Positions 33,126 through 41,991 of a stretch of 55,571 nucleotides of DNA are shown here, piece by piece. Source of the DNA: Candidatus Scalindua rubra (GTDB lineage Bacteria; Planctomycetota; Brocadiia; Brocadiales; Scalinduaceae). The notes below the pieces were generated by a model that saw nothing but the letters and a program-made list of their open reading frames with translations, did no database searches and was not told where the DNA came from. Position numbers and translations under genes: made by a program. Location: NCBI GenBank assembly GCA_001723765.1, contig MAYW01000010.1:1-55571 (forward strand), in the 5' to 3' direction. Every line of letters begins with the position of its first letter. The stretch's first letter is position 1.

Positions 33126-33443
33126 CGTGATTCCGTAATTATAAAGATACCTTACATTTTTGAATCTTAAGAAGGGGAATTATTAGTTAACTTCCAGAAG
33201 ATTATCAATTTCAAAAAAGATAACCTGGGGTTGAGTAGCTACTAACAATCAAGAGCTATCTGAGGAAGGCATAAGAAATGAACACTTAAGATCTTGATAC
33301 TAAAAGAATTTGAGAAGCGAAACTAATCTCCTTAATTAATTTGTCATTTTGAAAGATTCGATCCCTATATACTTTAACTAAATTTTTAAAACTTGACAAA
33401 TGTTGACTAATGATGTAAAGTGTAGCACAGGGTTGAGGTTTTT
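33126..33443. other. 318-bp promoter-bearing spacer
   Basis: No gene is visible. Its last 60 bp hold the promoter of the methyltransferase gene. The remainder is unremarkable AT-rich DNA. Confidence 0.45.
33393..33421 (+). promoter_or_regulatory. sigma-70-type promoter of the methyltransferase gene
   Basis: TTGACA (33393-33398), a 17-bp spacer and TAAAGT (33416-33421) lie 22 bp before ATG 33444. Two overlapping ttgac strings (ttgacaaatgttgac) could form part of an operator for the HTH domain fused to the methyltransferase. Confidence 0.45.
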
Positions 33444-34547
33444 ATGGAAAGTAAATTATTATTAAATACAAAAGAAGCTGCGTCGTTTTTGGGTATTAGT
33501 ACTGCTACTATTTACAGAATGGAGAAGAAAGGTCTTGTCGCTTCAGTCAGGACACCAGGAGGACAGCGGCGTTTTAGTAAAAAAATCTTAGAGGAATATT
33601 TGAAAGAAAGCAGTAATATTGAGGCACCGCAGAATCCAAGTAAATACAAAAGAACACTTCTAACAATAAAAGAACCCGAAACTGCTTATGGAAGTAAAGT
33701 TGAAAAAGTTTTTTCTCAGAAGACAGTTAAAGCTAAAGCCAAAACTAATCCATATTTCCATAGTAACTTAATATGGATTTACAATGGAGATTTTTTAAAA
33801 ACCACCGCAATAGAAGAAAAATCTGTTGATTTAATTATCACCTCTCCACCTTATAATGTTGATATTAAATACAATTCACACGACGACAGGATGAGCTATA
33901 AAGATTATCTCTCTTTTACAAAGCTGTGGCTGGCAAAGTGCTATGCCCTATCAAAAGATGATGGAAGGTTTTGTTTGAATATTCCACTTGATAAAAATAA
34001 GGGAGGCCAACAAAGCGTTTGTGCAGATATAACCACTATTGCAAAAGAGGTTGGCTGGACATATCATTCTACCATAATCTGGAACGAACAGAATATTTCG
34101 AGACGTACTGCTTGGGGTTCATGGCTCAGTGCTTCTGCTCCTTATGTGATAGCACCTGTTGAAGTAATTGTGGTTTTTTATAAAAACAGCTGGAAGAAAA
34201 CATCTGGAAGTAGAAAATCAGACATAACAAAAGAGGAATTTATCGAATGGACAAATGGTGTGTGGACATTTAGTGGCGAAAGTAAGAAAAGAGTTGGACA
34301 TCCATCACCCTTTCCTGTAGAACTACCAAAACGTTGCGTTAAGTTATTTAGTTTTGTTGGAGATACAGTTGTTGATCCGTTTCTCGGAAGCGGATCAACA
34401 TTGATTGCTTGTTATCTGACAAGGCGAAGAGGTATAGGAATCGATATTGATAGAAATTATTGTAAACTTGCAAAACAAAGATTAAATAAAGAGTGCGAGA
34501 TTAATCAAAATAAATTTACTTTAAAAACTAAAACAAAAATAGCTTAA
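33444..34547 (+). CDS. DNA methyltransferase (beta class, SPPYN) with fused N-terminal MerR/Xis-type HTH
   Basis: This 367-residue protein starts with a winged helix-turn-helix (about 6-55: NTKEAASFLGISTATIYRME ... TPGGQRRFSKKILEEYL) of the MerR/excisionase type. After a linker comes a DNA N4-cytosine or N6-adenine methyltransferase of the beta arrangement. Catalytic motif IV TSPPYN is at 133-138, and SAM-binding motif I DPFLGSGST is C-terminal at 311-319. The HTH could let the enzyme repress its own promoter, like a built-in controller protein; that is inference. Its 3' end overlaps by 20 bp the convergent gene encoding the PUA-like/PD-(D/E)XK protein, so the two form a restriction-modification pair. 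Confidence 0.85.
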   Translation: MESKLLLNTKEAASFLGISTATIYRMEKKGLVASVRTPGGQRRFSKKILEEYLKESSNIEAPQNPSKYKRTLLTIKEPETAYGSKVEKVFSQKTVKAKAKTNPYFHSNLIWIYNGDFLKTTAIEEKSVDLIITSPPYNVDIKYNSHDDRMSYKDYLSFTKLWLAKCYALSKDDGRFCLNIPLDKNKGGQQSVCADITTIAKEVGWTYHSTIIWNEQNISRRTAWGSWLSASAPYVIAPVEVIVVFYKNSWKKTSGSRKSDITKEEFIEWTNGVWTFSGESKKRVGHPSPFPVELPKRCVKLFSFVGDTVVDPFLGSGSTLIACYLTRRRGIGIDIDRNYCKLAKQRLNKECEINQNKFTLKTKTKIA

Positions 34548-36009
34548 TTGCCTTTCTCTTGTGATATTTGTTATAAAAAATTACAAATTGAAGAACTTCG
34601 TTATCAATATCAGAAGCAATAATTAGCGGATTTGCCTCCATATAATCTTTTCCCTCTGTTTGTTCTACGTATTTTCTCAAATCCAACATAAACTTTTTGA
34701 ATTGAGTCCAATTTAATCTATCTTTAAAAAACTGAAGAAAATCATAGCCATATTTTTCATAAGTATTAGACTCTATTGTCCATTTTTTTTGTAATATGTA
34801 TGTCTTTTGATTTTCATCTTTATCGACGATGTCAATCCTTACGTTTGGTAATGTTGTAAAAATGGGCAAACTCAGTACTTCTCTTTCAGTAATATCTGCA
34901 TATCTTATTTTAGAATTTAATTTTTTAGGTTTTTCTAACTCTCCCGCGGAGGTTTGACAAAAATCTTTTTGAAGTTTAAATATTGCATCCTTTCCAGAGT
35001 TACTTGGTTCATACATAATCATGAGTATTTTATCAAAGATATCTAATTTATTGTACAGTGACACAAACTCCATAACCTCAGAGTTTATCCTTTTTGATAA
35101 TATACAGCCAATTATATTATCCCGATTAAGTCTGAAAATTTCTCTCTGTCTAAATAAATCTATATAACTAAGTAATTGAGTTAAGTCATTTGATTGGAAC
35201 CTATCTGTCTTTGCTTCTACTATAAAATAAGATTTTCCTTCTTCTTTTTCACTAATAACAAGTGTGTCAAATAATTTTCTCGTGGTCTGAGCCACAAAAA
35301 CTTCATTGATAAAATCATCAACTTTTCCAAATATATCTTTTGTAATTTTAGTCTCTTCCCTAAGTTCATACATCAAAAAAGCTTTTATTGCATTTTCTAT
35401 TGTTCCTATAGAATCAATCTTTGTCTTTAAATCTGCTGCTCCTTTTGGTTTTTCAATCAAATTTAATCTATAACTACTCTTCCCATTTTTGGAAAAATCT
35501 CTTAAAAGAAGTTTTATAATTTCGTTTGCATCTTCCTTTGATATCTTACGTACTGCTCTTCTCTCAATATTTCTTTCATTTTCCAACGTTGCTTGCGACC
35601 ATATTTTTCTCTGTTCAATTTTAACGTAAAATTCTGAAACGTTTATAGAACTATCCACTAAACATAGATCTTTAAAATACACATGTGGTTCAAATAGAAC
35701 TCTATGAGGAAAAACATCGTATTGATCATCCCATATCTTTGTTTCATCAAAAAATGCTTTTGATCTCGCTTTATAAACACCGTGAATCGTGCTTTGTTGT
35801 CCGCTTCTTATTACATGGAAAAACAGAAGATCACCTTCTTTTACTCCTATAATGTCTCTTATAACTGATAGCCTATCTCGATTTCTAAGTTCTTGAGAAC
35901 TATTAGGTTTATTAATCCTATTACCGTAGATTCCGAGTTCTCTAGCTTTTGACCAATCCCTTTCTGATATTTGACAAATAAAAGCACCCATAATATGGCA
36001 ATTCAACAT
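34528..36009 (-). CDS. restriction-endonuclease-like protein: PUA/EVE-like domain + PD-(D/E)XK nuclease
   Basis: This protein has up to 493 residues; ATG 35991 (MGAFICQISERDW) may be the true start rather than 36009. The N-terminal part (about 8-140) has GDLLFFHVIRSGQQSTIHGV and a later YDVFPHRVLFEP, resembling PUA/EVE-type domains that read modified bases or RNA. The middle holds a nuclease core: FDTLVIS with D248, then SYFIVEAKTD with E265 and K267, a D-ExK arrangement typical of restriction nucleases. The C-terminal 150 residues are unassigned. It is convergent with, and overlaps by 20 bp, the methyltransferase gene. No SD is visible before either start. Confidence 0.7.
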   Translation of the reverse strand: MLNCHIMGAFICQISERDWSKARELGIYGNRINKPNSSQELRNRDRLSVIRDIIGVKEGDLLFFHVIRSGQQSTIHGVYKARSKAFFDETKIWDDQYDVFPHRVLFEPHVYFKDLCLVDSSINVSEFYVKIEQRKIWSQATLENERNIERRAVRKISKEDANEIIKLLLRDFSKNGKSSYRLNLIEKPKGAADLKTKIDSIGTIENAIKAFLMYELREETKITKDIFGKVDDFINEVFVAQTTRKLFDTLVISEKEEGKSYFIVEAKTDRFQSNDLTQLLSYIDLFRQREIFRLNRDNIIGCILSKRINSEVMEFVSLYNKLDIFDKILMIMYEPSNSGKDAIFKLQKDFCQTSAGELEKPKKLNSKIRYADITEREVLSLPIFTTLPNVRIDIVDKDENQKTYILQKKWTIESNTYEKYGYDFLQFFKDRLNWTQFKKFMLDLRKYVEQTEGKDYMEANPLIIASDIDNEVLQFVIFYNKYHKRKAIKLFLF

Positions 36010-36508
36010 TAAATAAAAATTTTAACAGGATTGCAAAGTGAGTAAGCAACTTGTTGTAAATATATCTTTATGTGAAAATCTTACTTGTATAAACTAAGTA
36101 TGTAGCGACCTTAATATAAAAGATTATGGGCGCTTACCGGAGTAATTATGTTCCAGACAATTAACTGGAAACACAATTCTCAGACGATATATTAGAATGT
36201 GGTAAAAGTGATTTGTAACTGCTCTACGGCTCTTTTGCTTCACAAAAGAGCTAAGCAATATCGCTGACAGCGACATTGCCGATATTATAAAAGAGTGGGG
36301 TTGTTTTGCAATATAAAACATTCTAGAAGCAAGACTCCCGATACTAGATTCTACAGGCCCGCCAAACCAGACCATTCGCCAGCCCGACCTGCCAGACTAT
36401 GTCGTTCTTGCGGGCGAAGTTGTTCTGGTGGGGTCGAGTAACCGAACAATGATACGGGCATCGTAAAAGTTGTTCTTCTTTATACACTTGGTTAATCAAA
36501 TTCGAAGC
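36010..36508. other. 499-bp spacer with hairpins and REP-like sequence
   Basis: No convincing gene is visible. gctcttttg-cttca-caaaagagc forms a perfect 9-bp hairpin (36229-36251), followed by further short complementary blocks (atatcgctgacagcgac). At 36358-36435 the DNA is GC-rich REP-like (cccgccaaaccagaccattc, cttgcgggcgaagttgttct). An 83-codon frame across this region is discounted because it runs through the palindromes. Confidence 0.5.
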
Positions 36509-36808
36509 CTACCAGACCTTTCTTAGGGTTTTAAGTCCCTTTAGGTAATCTTCAAATTCTATATTTGCCTCTACTCCATGCTCTTTGAATATCTCCATCA
36601 TTTTCGATATAGAAACTCCTGCTATCCTTGCAGCCTTTTCAATTGATGCCTCTGATTTTTTATATTTCTCTATAGCAAACATTACCCTTCCGAGATCAAC
36701 AAGTTCCCTTACTGTCTTCGAGACATCTTCTCTTTCTTCTTTTGCAAGAGAAGAAAGAAATTTGTAATCATCCTCATTTATGCGTATGCTTAGTGACTTA
36801 GTGACCAT
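36509..36808 (-). CDS. UPF0175-like antitoxin
   Basis: This 99-residue protein has an RHH-like start (MVTKSLSIRINEDDYKFLSS) and a UPF0175-type helical section (KAARIAGVSISKMMEIFKEH). It pairs with the PIN protein just upstream, 1 bp away. The toxin-first gene order is typical of UPF0175/DUF3368 pairs. Confidence 0.72.
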   Translation of the reverse strand: MVTKSLSIRINEDDYKFLSSLAKEEREDVSKTVRELVDLGRVMFAIEKYKKSEASIEKAARIAGVSISKMMEIFKEHGVEANIEFEDYLKGLKTLRKVW

Positions 36809-36809
36809 C

Positions 36810-37310
36810 TTAAATACCTCCTTTTATATGATTTGTAGCATCATCAAGTATTACCTTGCTATACCTACCGTAAGATTGTAGCTTCTGCAGTTTGAAAAGC
36901 GCTTCATCCCTTTCTATTAATCCTCTTTCAAAAGCTCTTATAAGAAAGGCAATTGCTGTTACAAAATGTATCTTTAATAACTTACATGCCCTTATTGCAT
37001 TTTTATCATCTGTTGCGATTGTGCTGACACCTTTCTGAATTGCAAGTATTAAAACCTCCGCTTCGCCTACATCAATATTAAAATCCTCCATAATTTTCTT
37101 TATCTGTTTATCTCTTTTTACGTTTATTACATAAATTTTCTTGTCGTTAATCAATTTCAGTATTAAAGGGGTTTCTTCTCTACCCTTTTTACAAGTTTCT
37201 GCTTTAACCCTCTCAGGGATGAGTACCTTTCCATGAAAACTTGAGACGAACATTTCAAGCATATCTATTTTTGCAAGCAGAATCATAGTAGATGAGTCAA
37301 ATACTATCAT
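36810..37310 (-). CDS. DUF3368-like PIN-domain toxin
   Basis: This 166-residue PIN-fold protein has MIVFDSSTMILLAKIDMLEM with the first acidic residue (D5), IDVGEAEVLILAIQKG with a GE-AE motif, and TDDKNAIRACKLL. It is presumably a Mg-dependent RNase. The promoter directly upstream overlaps a perfect 9-bp inverted repeat and places the transcription start about at the ATG. Confidence 0.75.
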   Translation of the reverse strand: MIVFDSSTMILLAKIDMLEMFVSSFHGKVLIPERVKAETCKKGREETPLILKLINDKKIYVINVKRDKQIKKIMEDFNIDVGEAEVLILAIQKGVSTIATDDKNAIRACKLLKIHFVTAIAFLIRAFERGLIERDEALFKLQKLQSYGRYSKVILDDATNHIKGGI

Positions 37311-37316
37311 GAATTA

Positions 37317-37346
37317 ATTGTATGACATTTGCATGACAAATGTCAA
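37317..37346 (-). promoter_or_regulatory. promoter with overlapping perfect operator for the PIN/UPF0175 pair
   Basis: On the minus strand TTGACA (37341-37346), an 18-bp spacer and TACAAT (37317-37322) are followed by only 6 nt before ATG 37310. The spacer contains tgacatttg-catga-caaatgtca (37323-37345), a perfect 9-bp inverted repeat suited to autoregulation by the antitoxin. The geometry predicts a leaderless or nearly leaderless mRNA. Confidence 0.6.
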
Positions 37347-37463
37347 GCATAATAAATTCAAATTCAAAAATACAATTCGGTGTGATTCTGTAAAAATTAC
37401 GTGATAGATACTGAGATTTCTTGTATTAGAATGTACGGATTTGCTTTCGATTGCAAGGAATGA

Positions 37464-37727
37464 TTAAATGTTAAATGAAAGCTTCAGAATGTGACCTTTA
37501 CCAACACTTGTTCGTTCCGGTGCATTTGGGACATAAAATGGACCCAACATATCAGGACGGGTAGGCTCACATGGACCATCTTGGGTTGTCTGAGTTTGTT
37601 TTGTCAAATCTTCTGCTTTTGCAAGTTTTGACCCTAATTTGAGTGTTTCTACATAGGTACTTCCGAAGCCTGGAAAGGTAAGAAACAAAAAACATAAAAC
37701 CAGATACGATACTGATAACCGATTCAT
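37464..37727 (-). pseudogene. truncated exported intradiol-dioxygenase-like protein
   Basis: An 87-residue fragment carries a signal peptide (LSVSYLVLCFLFLTFPGFGS). CEPTRPDMLGPFYVPNAPER then TSVGKGHIL marks the start of the intradiol ring-cleavage dioxygenase fold in exported family members. The frame ends right after this point, whereas the family continues for at least 100 more residues with the iron ligands. ATG 37727 has GGGAG 8 nt upstream. It is therefore a 3'-truncated gene. Confidence 0.6.
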
Positions 37728-38110
37728 AATCCAAACTCCCATTCTATCTGAAAAAGTTTTTTTAGAACAGATATCCACGAGTATGCATACGACACTTTCT
37801 AGTGCCCATCACTTCAATCCTCTCCCCCACGCAGACTGTGTCACAATTCAAGAAACACACTCAATGTCATTCTGAACCCTTCGCTCTGTCATTCTGAGCC
37901 GAAGCCGAAGAATCCAGTTTGGGCTCAGAGCTTGCCCTGAGTGCAACGAAGGGATAAACTCCGTGAAGAATCTAATATTTTCAATAGGTTAAAAAACCGA
38001 GATTCTTCGGCTAAAGCCTCAGAATGACATTACGACATAACCTCATGAGGGAGAGGCCTGTCTGCCGACAGGCAGGGAAAGGTGAGGGGGATACCATTTA
38101 TAATAAAAGT
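37728..38110. repeat. 383-bp spacer dominated by dispersed repeats
   Basis: No gene is visible. It contains cattctgaacccttcgctct, cattctgagccgaagccgaa, and their inverse gattcttcggctaaagcctc (about 37870-38025), then a flanking gagggagaggcctgtctgcc palindrome (38046-38085). The cattctgaa motif also lies at 27578. Confidence 0.55.
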
Positions 38111-39157
38111 TCAATTTACTTCTATATATCTTTCAACTTTGTGAACAATATCTTCAAAGTCCCTGTTATGCCCCTTTAGAGCTTTATCTCTAAGCTCTAT
38201 CTTTCCTTTTCCTACCCCAAGCCCTAACTCCAGTGCTGTCTTTATCTGTTTCTGTTCCCATACCCCTTTGTCAACCACTTTGGGCCATTTGCCAAAACTC
38301 TTTATAATACCCAGGCCCACAACATCGGCTGCAATCCTGTCACCACTGGCGAGGATGATATTGGTTTTGGCCTCTGTTCCTTTCCTTGGGCCTCCTCCTA
38401 TCATTGAGGTTGTTCCGTCAATGATATTCAAGTGTGGAATATAGGCCTGGTTAATCTCTGAGACTACCTCTTCCCAATGGGTTCCATCAACAAGGTAAGG
38501 TCTTTGTTTCAGGTGTGTGGCTCCAATAAAGTTCTTGAGGCATATACTGTAAGTAGCATACTTGTGTGTTTTTATTACGGGAAGATTTACGACCCTATCT
38601 GCCTTGTATATCAATTCTGAGACATAGACCTTCTGTATATATCTTGTGTCTGAAAGTTCTACCTCAACCCAGTTATGGTCTTCAAAATAAACCACCTCTG
38701 CCCCTGCTTCCTTAGCTGCCCTGGTCAGTCCTGTTCTTCTCATATTCCTTGCTGTAGAGAGGGTAAGTAGGGCAGACATATCCCCAACTATGACCCTTTT
38801 AGCTCCCTCTTTATAGAGGATTTCAACCACCGCCTTCAAGACCTCAGGGTTTGTGGTGGTAGGGTTGGGATCACCCGTAACAACATTAGGTTTGACCAGG
38901 ATTGATTTCCCTTTGACACCTATCTTTTCCAGCCCGCCTATCAGAGAAACTGCCTCCCTTACCATCTCCTTTATATTCTCTCCACCAACAATTCCTACAA
39001 CGGCATTTTCACCATCCATATATGGATTTTCAAACTTTGGTGGATTCGTTGTCTCAGCTTTTGGGTTAAAAAGAAAGCTGGGTCTACACCTTAAGGAGAA
39101 GAAGGATACAATGGATAGACCGCCGAGATATAAAATAAATCTGCGTGAATAAGGCAT
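38111..39157 (-). CDS. DUF362 domain protein, membrane-anchored or exported
   Basis: This 348-residue protein of the DUF362 family has GKSILVKPNVVTGDPNPTTT, EGAKRVIVGDMSALLTLSTA, INLPVIKTHKYATY-like VVNLPVIKTHKYATYSICLK, NIIDGTTSMIGGGPRKGTEA and IAADVVGLGIIKSFG blocks. Function is not established; the family often co-occurs with Fe-S proteins, but no ferredoxin domain is fused here. The N-terminus (RRFILYLGGLSIVSFFSLRC) is a hydrophobic segment ending at a cysteine, possibly a lipoprotein or Tat-like signal. AAGGA lies 7 nt before ATG 39157. Confidence 0.8.
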   Translation of the reverse strand: MPYSRRFILYLGGLSIVSFFSLRCRPSFLFNPKAETTNPPKFENPYMDGENAVVGIVGGENIKEMVREAVSLIGGLEKIGVKGKSILVKPNVVTGDPNPTTTNPEVLKAVVEILYKEGAKRVIVGDMSALLTLSTARNMRRTGLTRAAKEAGAEVVYFEDHNWVEVELSDTRYIQKVYVSELIYKADRVVNLPVIKTHKYATYSICLKNFIGATHLKQRPYLVDGTHWEEVVSEINQAYIPHLNIIDGTTSMIGGGPRKGTEAKTNIILASGDRIAADVVGLGIIKSFGKWPKVVDKGVWEQKQIKTALELGLGVGKGKIELRDKALKGHNRDFEDIVHKVERYIEVN

Positions 39158-39332
39158 CGGAACATCCTTTTGCTTAAAATTATAACACGAAAATAAGCTC
39201 TGGAATCCTCCCGAAAGGGAGGAAGTACCCCCGCTTTCGCAGGGAATCCAGATTTTTTATGTTAAATTTTCAGAATTCGTAGTGTCACAAAGTAGCATGA
39301 GCTTTTAATACGTATCTTAAGTTTTATAGATT

Positions 39333-40370
39333 TTAGTTACCATTTCCAACCTTCTCCAACTTACTGACCCTTACTCCTATAAGTCGCACTTTCTTTTTGA
39401 ATTCGAATCCTTTCAGGCATTCGAAGGCGGTCTTTCTTAACTTTTTTAAAGAATCTGTAGGCTTATAAAGAGTCTTTGCCTTTGTATGTGTCTCAAAGTC
39501 ACTGAACCTTACCTTTACGGTAACTGTTCTACATTTGTATCCTTCCTCTTTTATATCGTCAACAACCTCACTTGTTAGTTCTGCAAGCGTTTCCGTGATA
39601 ACCTGTAGGTCGTCAACGTCTTTTTCAAAGGTTGTCTCCCTGCCCGATGATTTTGGTTCCCGGTGTGTAATAAGCGGACTTTCGTCCACGCCCCTTGATG
39701 CATTATAAAGATAATCACCGCTTGATTCACCAAATCTTTCAGTAAGTTTATCGAGTGGTAATGATGCAAGCTCCCCAATGGTTCTAATACCCATATCCTT
39801 GAGACAGGCCTCCGTCTTCGGCCCCACACCCCATATCTTTCTTACCGGCAACGGCCAGATGCGACTTTCTATGTCACCTTTTGTGATTACGGTGAGGCCA
39901 TTCGGCTTCTGCATATCTGATGCAATCTTAGCGAGAAGCTTATTGGGAGCAATACCAATGGAACATGTAAGACGTGTCTCATCCTTGATCCTCTTTTTAA
40001 TCTCCTTTGCAATCTCTTCTGATGACGTGTCGATTTCTGATATATCAAGAAAGGCCTCATCAATTCCCGCTTCTTCAATTATTGTAGTAAATTCTCTGAG
40101 GATGTCCTTAATCTTTTCTGACATTCGCGAATACTCTTCATAGTCTACAGGAAGGAAGACGGCATCAGGGCAAAGCTTATGCGCCGTCCTTAACGGCATG
40201 GCAGAATGAACACCAAATTTTCTGGCCTCATAAGATGCCGTTGATACCACACCTCTTTTTATAGGGTCTCCATTACCGCCGATTACGACAGGCTTGCCAA
40301 TAAATTCAGGGCGTCTCAACTCCTCAACCGAAGCAAAAAATGCATCCATATCTATATGAAGGATTCTCAT
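39333..40370 (-). CDS. dinB: DNA polymerase IV (Y family)
   Basis: This is a 345-residue translesion polymerase. RILHIDMDAFFASVEEL opens the palm with the metal aspartates, GVVSTASYEARKFGVHSAM is the finger motif, and EEAGIDEAFLDISEI holds the catalytic DE pair. PVRKIWGVGPKTEACLKDMG is the thumb HhH, and the C-terminal little-finger domain ends at VRLIGVRVSKLE. No beta-clamp motif is obvious at the extreme C-terminus. Start codons TTG-ATG-ATG lie in a row; I use ATG 40370, with AGGGG 8 nt upstream. Confidence 0.93.
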   Translation of the reverse strand: MRILHIDMDAFFASVEELRRPEFIGKPVVIGGNGDPIKRGVVSTASYEARKFGVHSAMPLRTAHKLCPDAVFLPVDYEEYSRMSEKIKDILREFTTIIEEAGIDEAFLDISEIDTSSEEIAKEIKKRIKDETRLTCSIGIAPNKLLAKIASDMQKPNGLTVITKGDIESRIWPLPVRKIWGVGPKTEACLKDMGIRTIGELASLPLDKLTERFGESSGDYLYNASRGVDESPLITHREPKSSGRETTFEKDVDDLQVITETLAELTSEVVDDIKEEGYKCRTVTVKVRFSDFETHTKAKTLYKPTDSLKKLRKTAFECLKGFEFKKKVRLIGVRVSKLEKVGNGN

Positions 40371-40872
40371 CATCAAGACCCCTATTTATTTGTATATTTC
40401 ACCGCAGAGCAAAACAGAGAAAAATTACTCTTGAAACAGCAGTAAATTATTATATTTATTTTACAATAACGCTAATTTAGTGTCTCGTAAATTCTATAAC
40501 CTAAAGAAATATATTTCTTTTATAGATTCTGTTTTGCATAGCGAACCTTCATGCCCTTCCAGGTCACCACGAATCATGAAAATTAACCCCTAAGAACCTT
40601 GATTTTGTTACATCGGGATTTTGTAATCCCGATGCCAAAAGTAGGGTCAGGATAACAATATCCCGACCGAACCAAAACTCTATTTTCGGATTAAACAAGA
40701 ATAAATTAGTGACCTAAAGGCGCTAATTTATGTTCATGCAAAATACTTCGCCTTGGAACTCATTTCAGAAACTTAATAATCACAAACTTAATCAGAAAAT
40801 CCTGAGAATGGGACAAATTATCTCAATTCGTTCGTCAATACGAAAGTTTATCCCCTTTATATATTAAAAAAC
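40371..40872. other. about 500-bp spacer
   Basis: No gene is visible. It contains catcgggatt-ttgt-aatcccgatg (40611-40634), a perfect 10-bp hairpin, and ataaattagtgacctaaagg plus cgctaatttat (40701-40731), a second copy of the hairpin at 31860-31890. Confidence 0.5.
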
Positions 40873-40921
40873 TTGTTGTATTCTAATTACAATGTTGTAT
40901 AATAAATACAACAATACAACA
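40873..40921 (+). promoter_or_regulatory. promoter and operator array of the XRE/ImmA operon
   Basis: TTGTAT (40876-40881), a 16-bp spacer and TATAAT (40898-40903) form a promoter for ATG 40946. The octamer tgttgtat occurs twice (40874-40881, 40893-40900) and its complement atacaaca twice (40906-40913, 40914-40921). These inverted and direct copies over the -35 and -10 are typical operators for an XRE autorepressor. Confidence 0.6.
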
Positions 40922-40945
40922 ATAAGAAAAGAAAGGGGGTGTCAT

Positions 40946-41320
40946 ATGGCAAATGCCATGAGATTTGGAAAATTTTTTAAGGAACGTAGGATTGCTCTTA
41001 AAAAGACTCTTCGGCAATTTTGTTTCGAAAACAAGTTAGACCCTGGCAACATCAGCAAGTTGGAGCGGGGACTACTACCTCCACCACAGGGAAGAGAGAA
41101 GCTTGAAGAATATGCAAAACTTCTTAAGATTAAAAAGGGGTCTGATGAATGGTACACATTTTTTGACCTGGCTGCAGCAGAAACTGGGAGAATCCCTGAT
41201 GATCTAATGGCGGAAAAGAAGATCGGGGACAAACTTCCGATATTTTTTCGAACTCTGCGTGGCCAAAAGGTTCCAAACGAAAAACTAGAGGAATTAATCA
41301 AGAAGCTTCGGGGATCGTGA
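40946..41320 (+). CDS. XRE-family HTH regulator
   Basis: This 124-residue protein has an N-terminal helix-turn-helix (KFFKERRIALKKTLRQFCFE, NKLDPGNISKLERG) of the lambda-repressor fold and a short C-terminal region. ATG 40946 has GAAAGGGGG about 7 nt upstream; an upstream ATG at 40892 lies inside the promoter. Its stop overlaps the GTG of the ImmA/IrrE gene by 4 bp. It is likely an autorepressor cleaved or inactivated by the downstream peptidase, as known for ImmR/ImmA. Confidence 0.85.
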   Translation: MANAMRFGKFFKERRIALKKTLRQFCFENKLDPGNISKLERGLLPPPQGREKLEEYAKLLKIKKGSDEWYTFFDLAAAETGRIPDDLMAEKKIGDKLPIFFRTLRGQKVPNEKLEELIKKLRGS

Positions 41321-41940
41321 TTGTGGAAAGTGATTTAGAAATACCCATTATTTCATACGAGGGTATTAGGAATAGTGCAGATAACTTCTTAAAGCAATAC
41401 CATCCAAGCAGGGATATACCCATTCCAATTGAGGAAATTATTGAGTTTCAGATGAGAAAAGATATCATTCCATTAATTGGCTTACACCAGAGTTTTGAGG
41501 TTTATGGTTTTACATCGAGTGATCTATCAAGTATTTACGTAGATGAATTCGTCTACAAGAGCCGTCCAGGACGATACAGGTTTACATTAGCTCACGAGGT
41601 CGGTCACATCGTACTTCACAAGGAAATTTATCAAAAAGCAAAATTCCAAGGTATAAAGGAATGGAAGGACTTCATAAACTCGATTTCTGATGACAAGCAT
41701 AGTTGGTTAGAATACCAGTCGTATGCGTTTGGTGGCCTAGTTCTCGTTCCCCATGAACATCTGGAGAAACTTACCCAATCTTATGTCAAATTTGTTCGTG
41801 AGAATAAAATCTCACTTAAGGAAAACTGGGATTACGTTTGGGATCGAATAGCTGCAAAACTCGCAAAAGATTTTGGAGTTTCAACCCAGGTTGTTGAAAA
41901 GCGTCTAGGTAAAGATAAGATACAGGAGAAATACATTTAG
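41317..41940 (+). CDS. ImmA/IrrE-family metallopeptidase
   Basis: This 207-residue protein has RFTLAHEVGHIVLH carrying the zinc HExxH (H93, E94, H97), then a helix and a C-terminal helical segment (KLAKDFGVSTQVVEKRL). ImmA-type peptidases cleave XRE repressors to derepress mobile elements or stress genes, and the coupled XRE gene just upstream is the obvious substrate. GTG 41317 overlaps the upstream stop; a second GTG lies at 41323. A proteolysis-controlled switch is the inference. Confidence 0.85.
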   Translation: MIVESDLEIPIISYEGIRNSADNFLKQYHPSRDIPIPIEEIIEFQMRKDIIPLIGLHQSFEVYGFTSSDLSSIYVDEFVYKSRPGRYRFTLAHEVGHIVLHKEIYQKAKFQGIKEWKDFINSISDDKHSWLEYQSYAFGGLVLVPHEHLEKLTQSYVKFVRENKISLKENWDYVWDRIAAKLAKDFGVSTQVVEKRLGKDKIQEKYI

Positions 41941-41991
41941 AGTAAGAGATTAAAAAATCTACAATCTAAAATCATAAATCACAAATAAAAA

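Noticed and set aside
36124-36375. 83-codon frame on the minus strand
   Set aside because: It crosses the hairpin at 36229-36251 and GC-rich REP-like DNA, shows no family signature and has no ribosome-binding site.
37800-38100. CRISPR-like spacing of repeated cattctga motifs
   Set aside because: Repeat units vary in length and orientation and there are no regular spacers or cas1/cas2 genes; no CRISPR array was found in the window. The Cas4-like gene belongs to the Argonaute operon.
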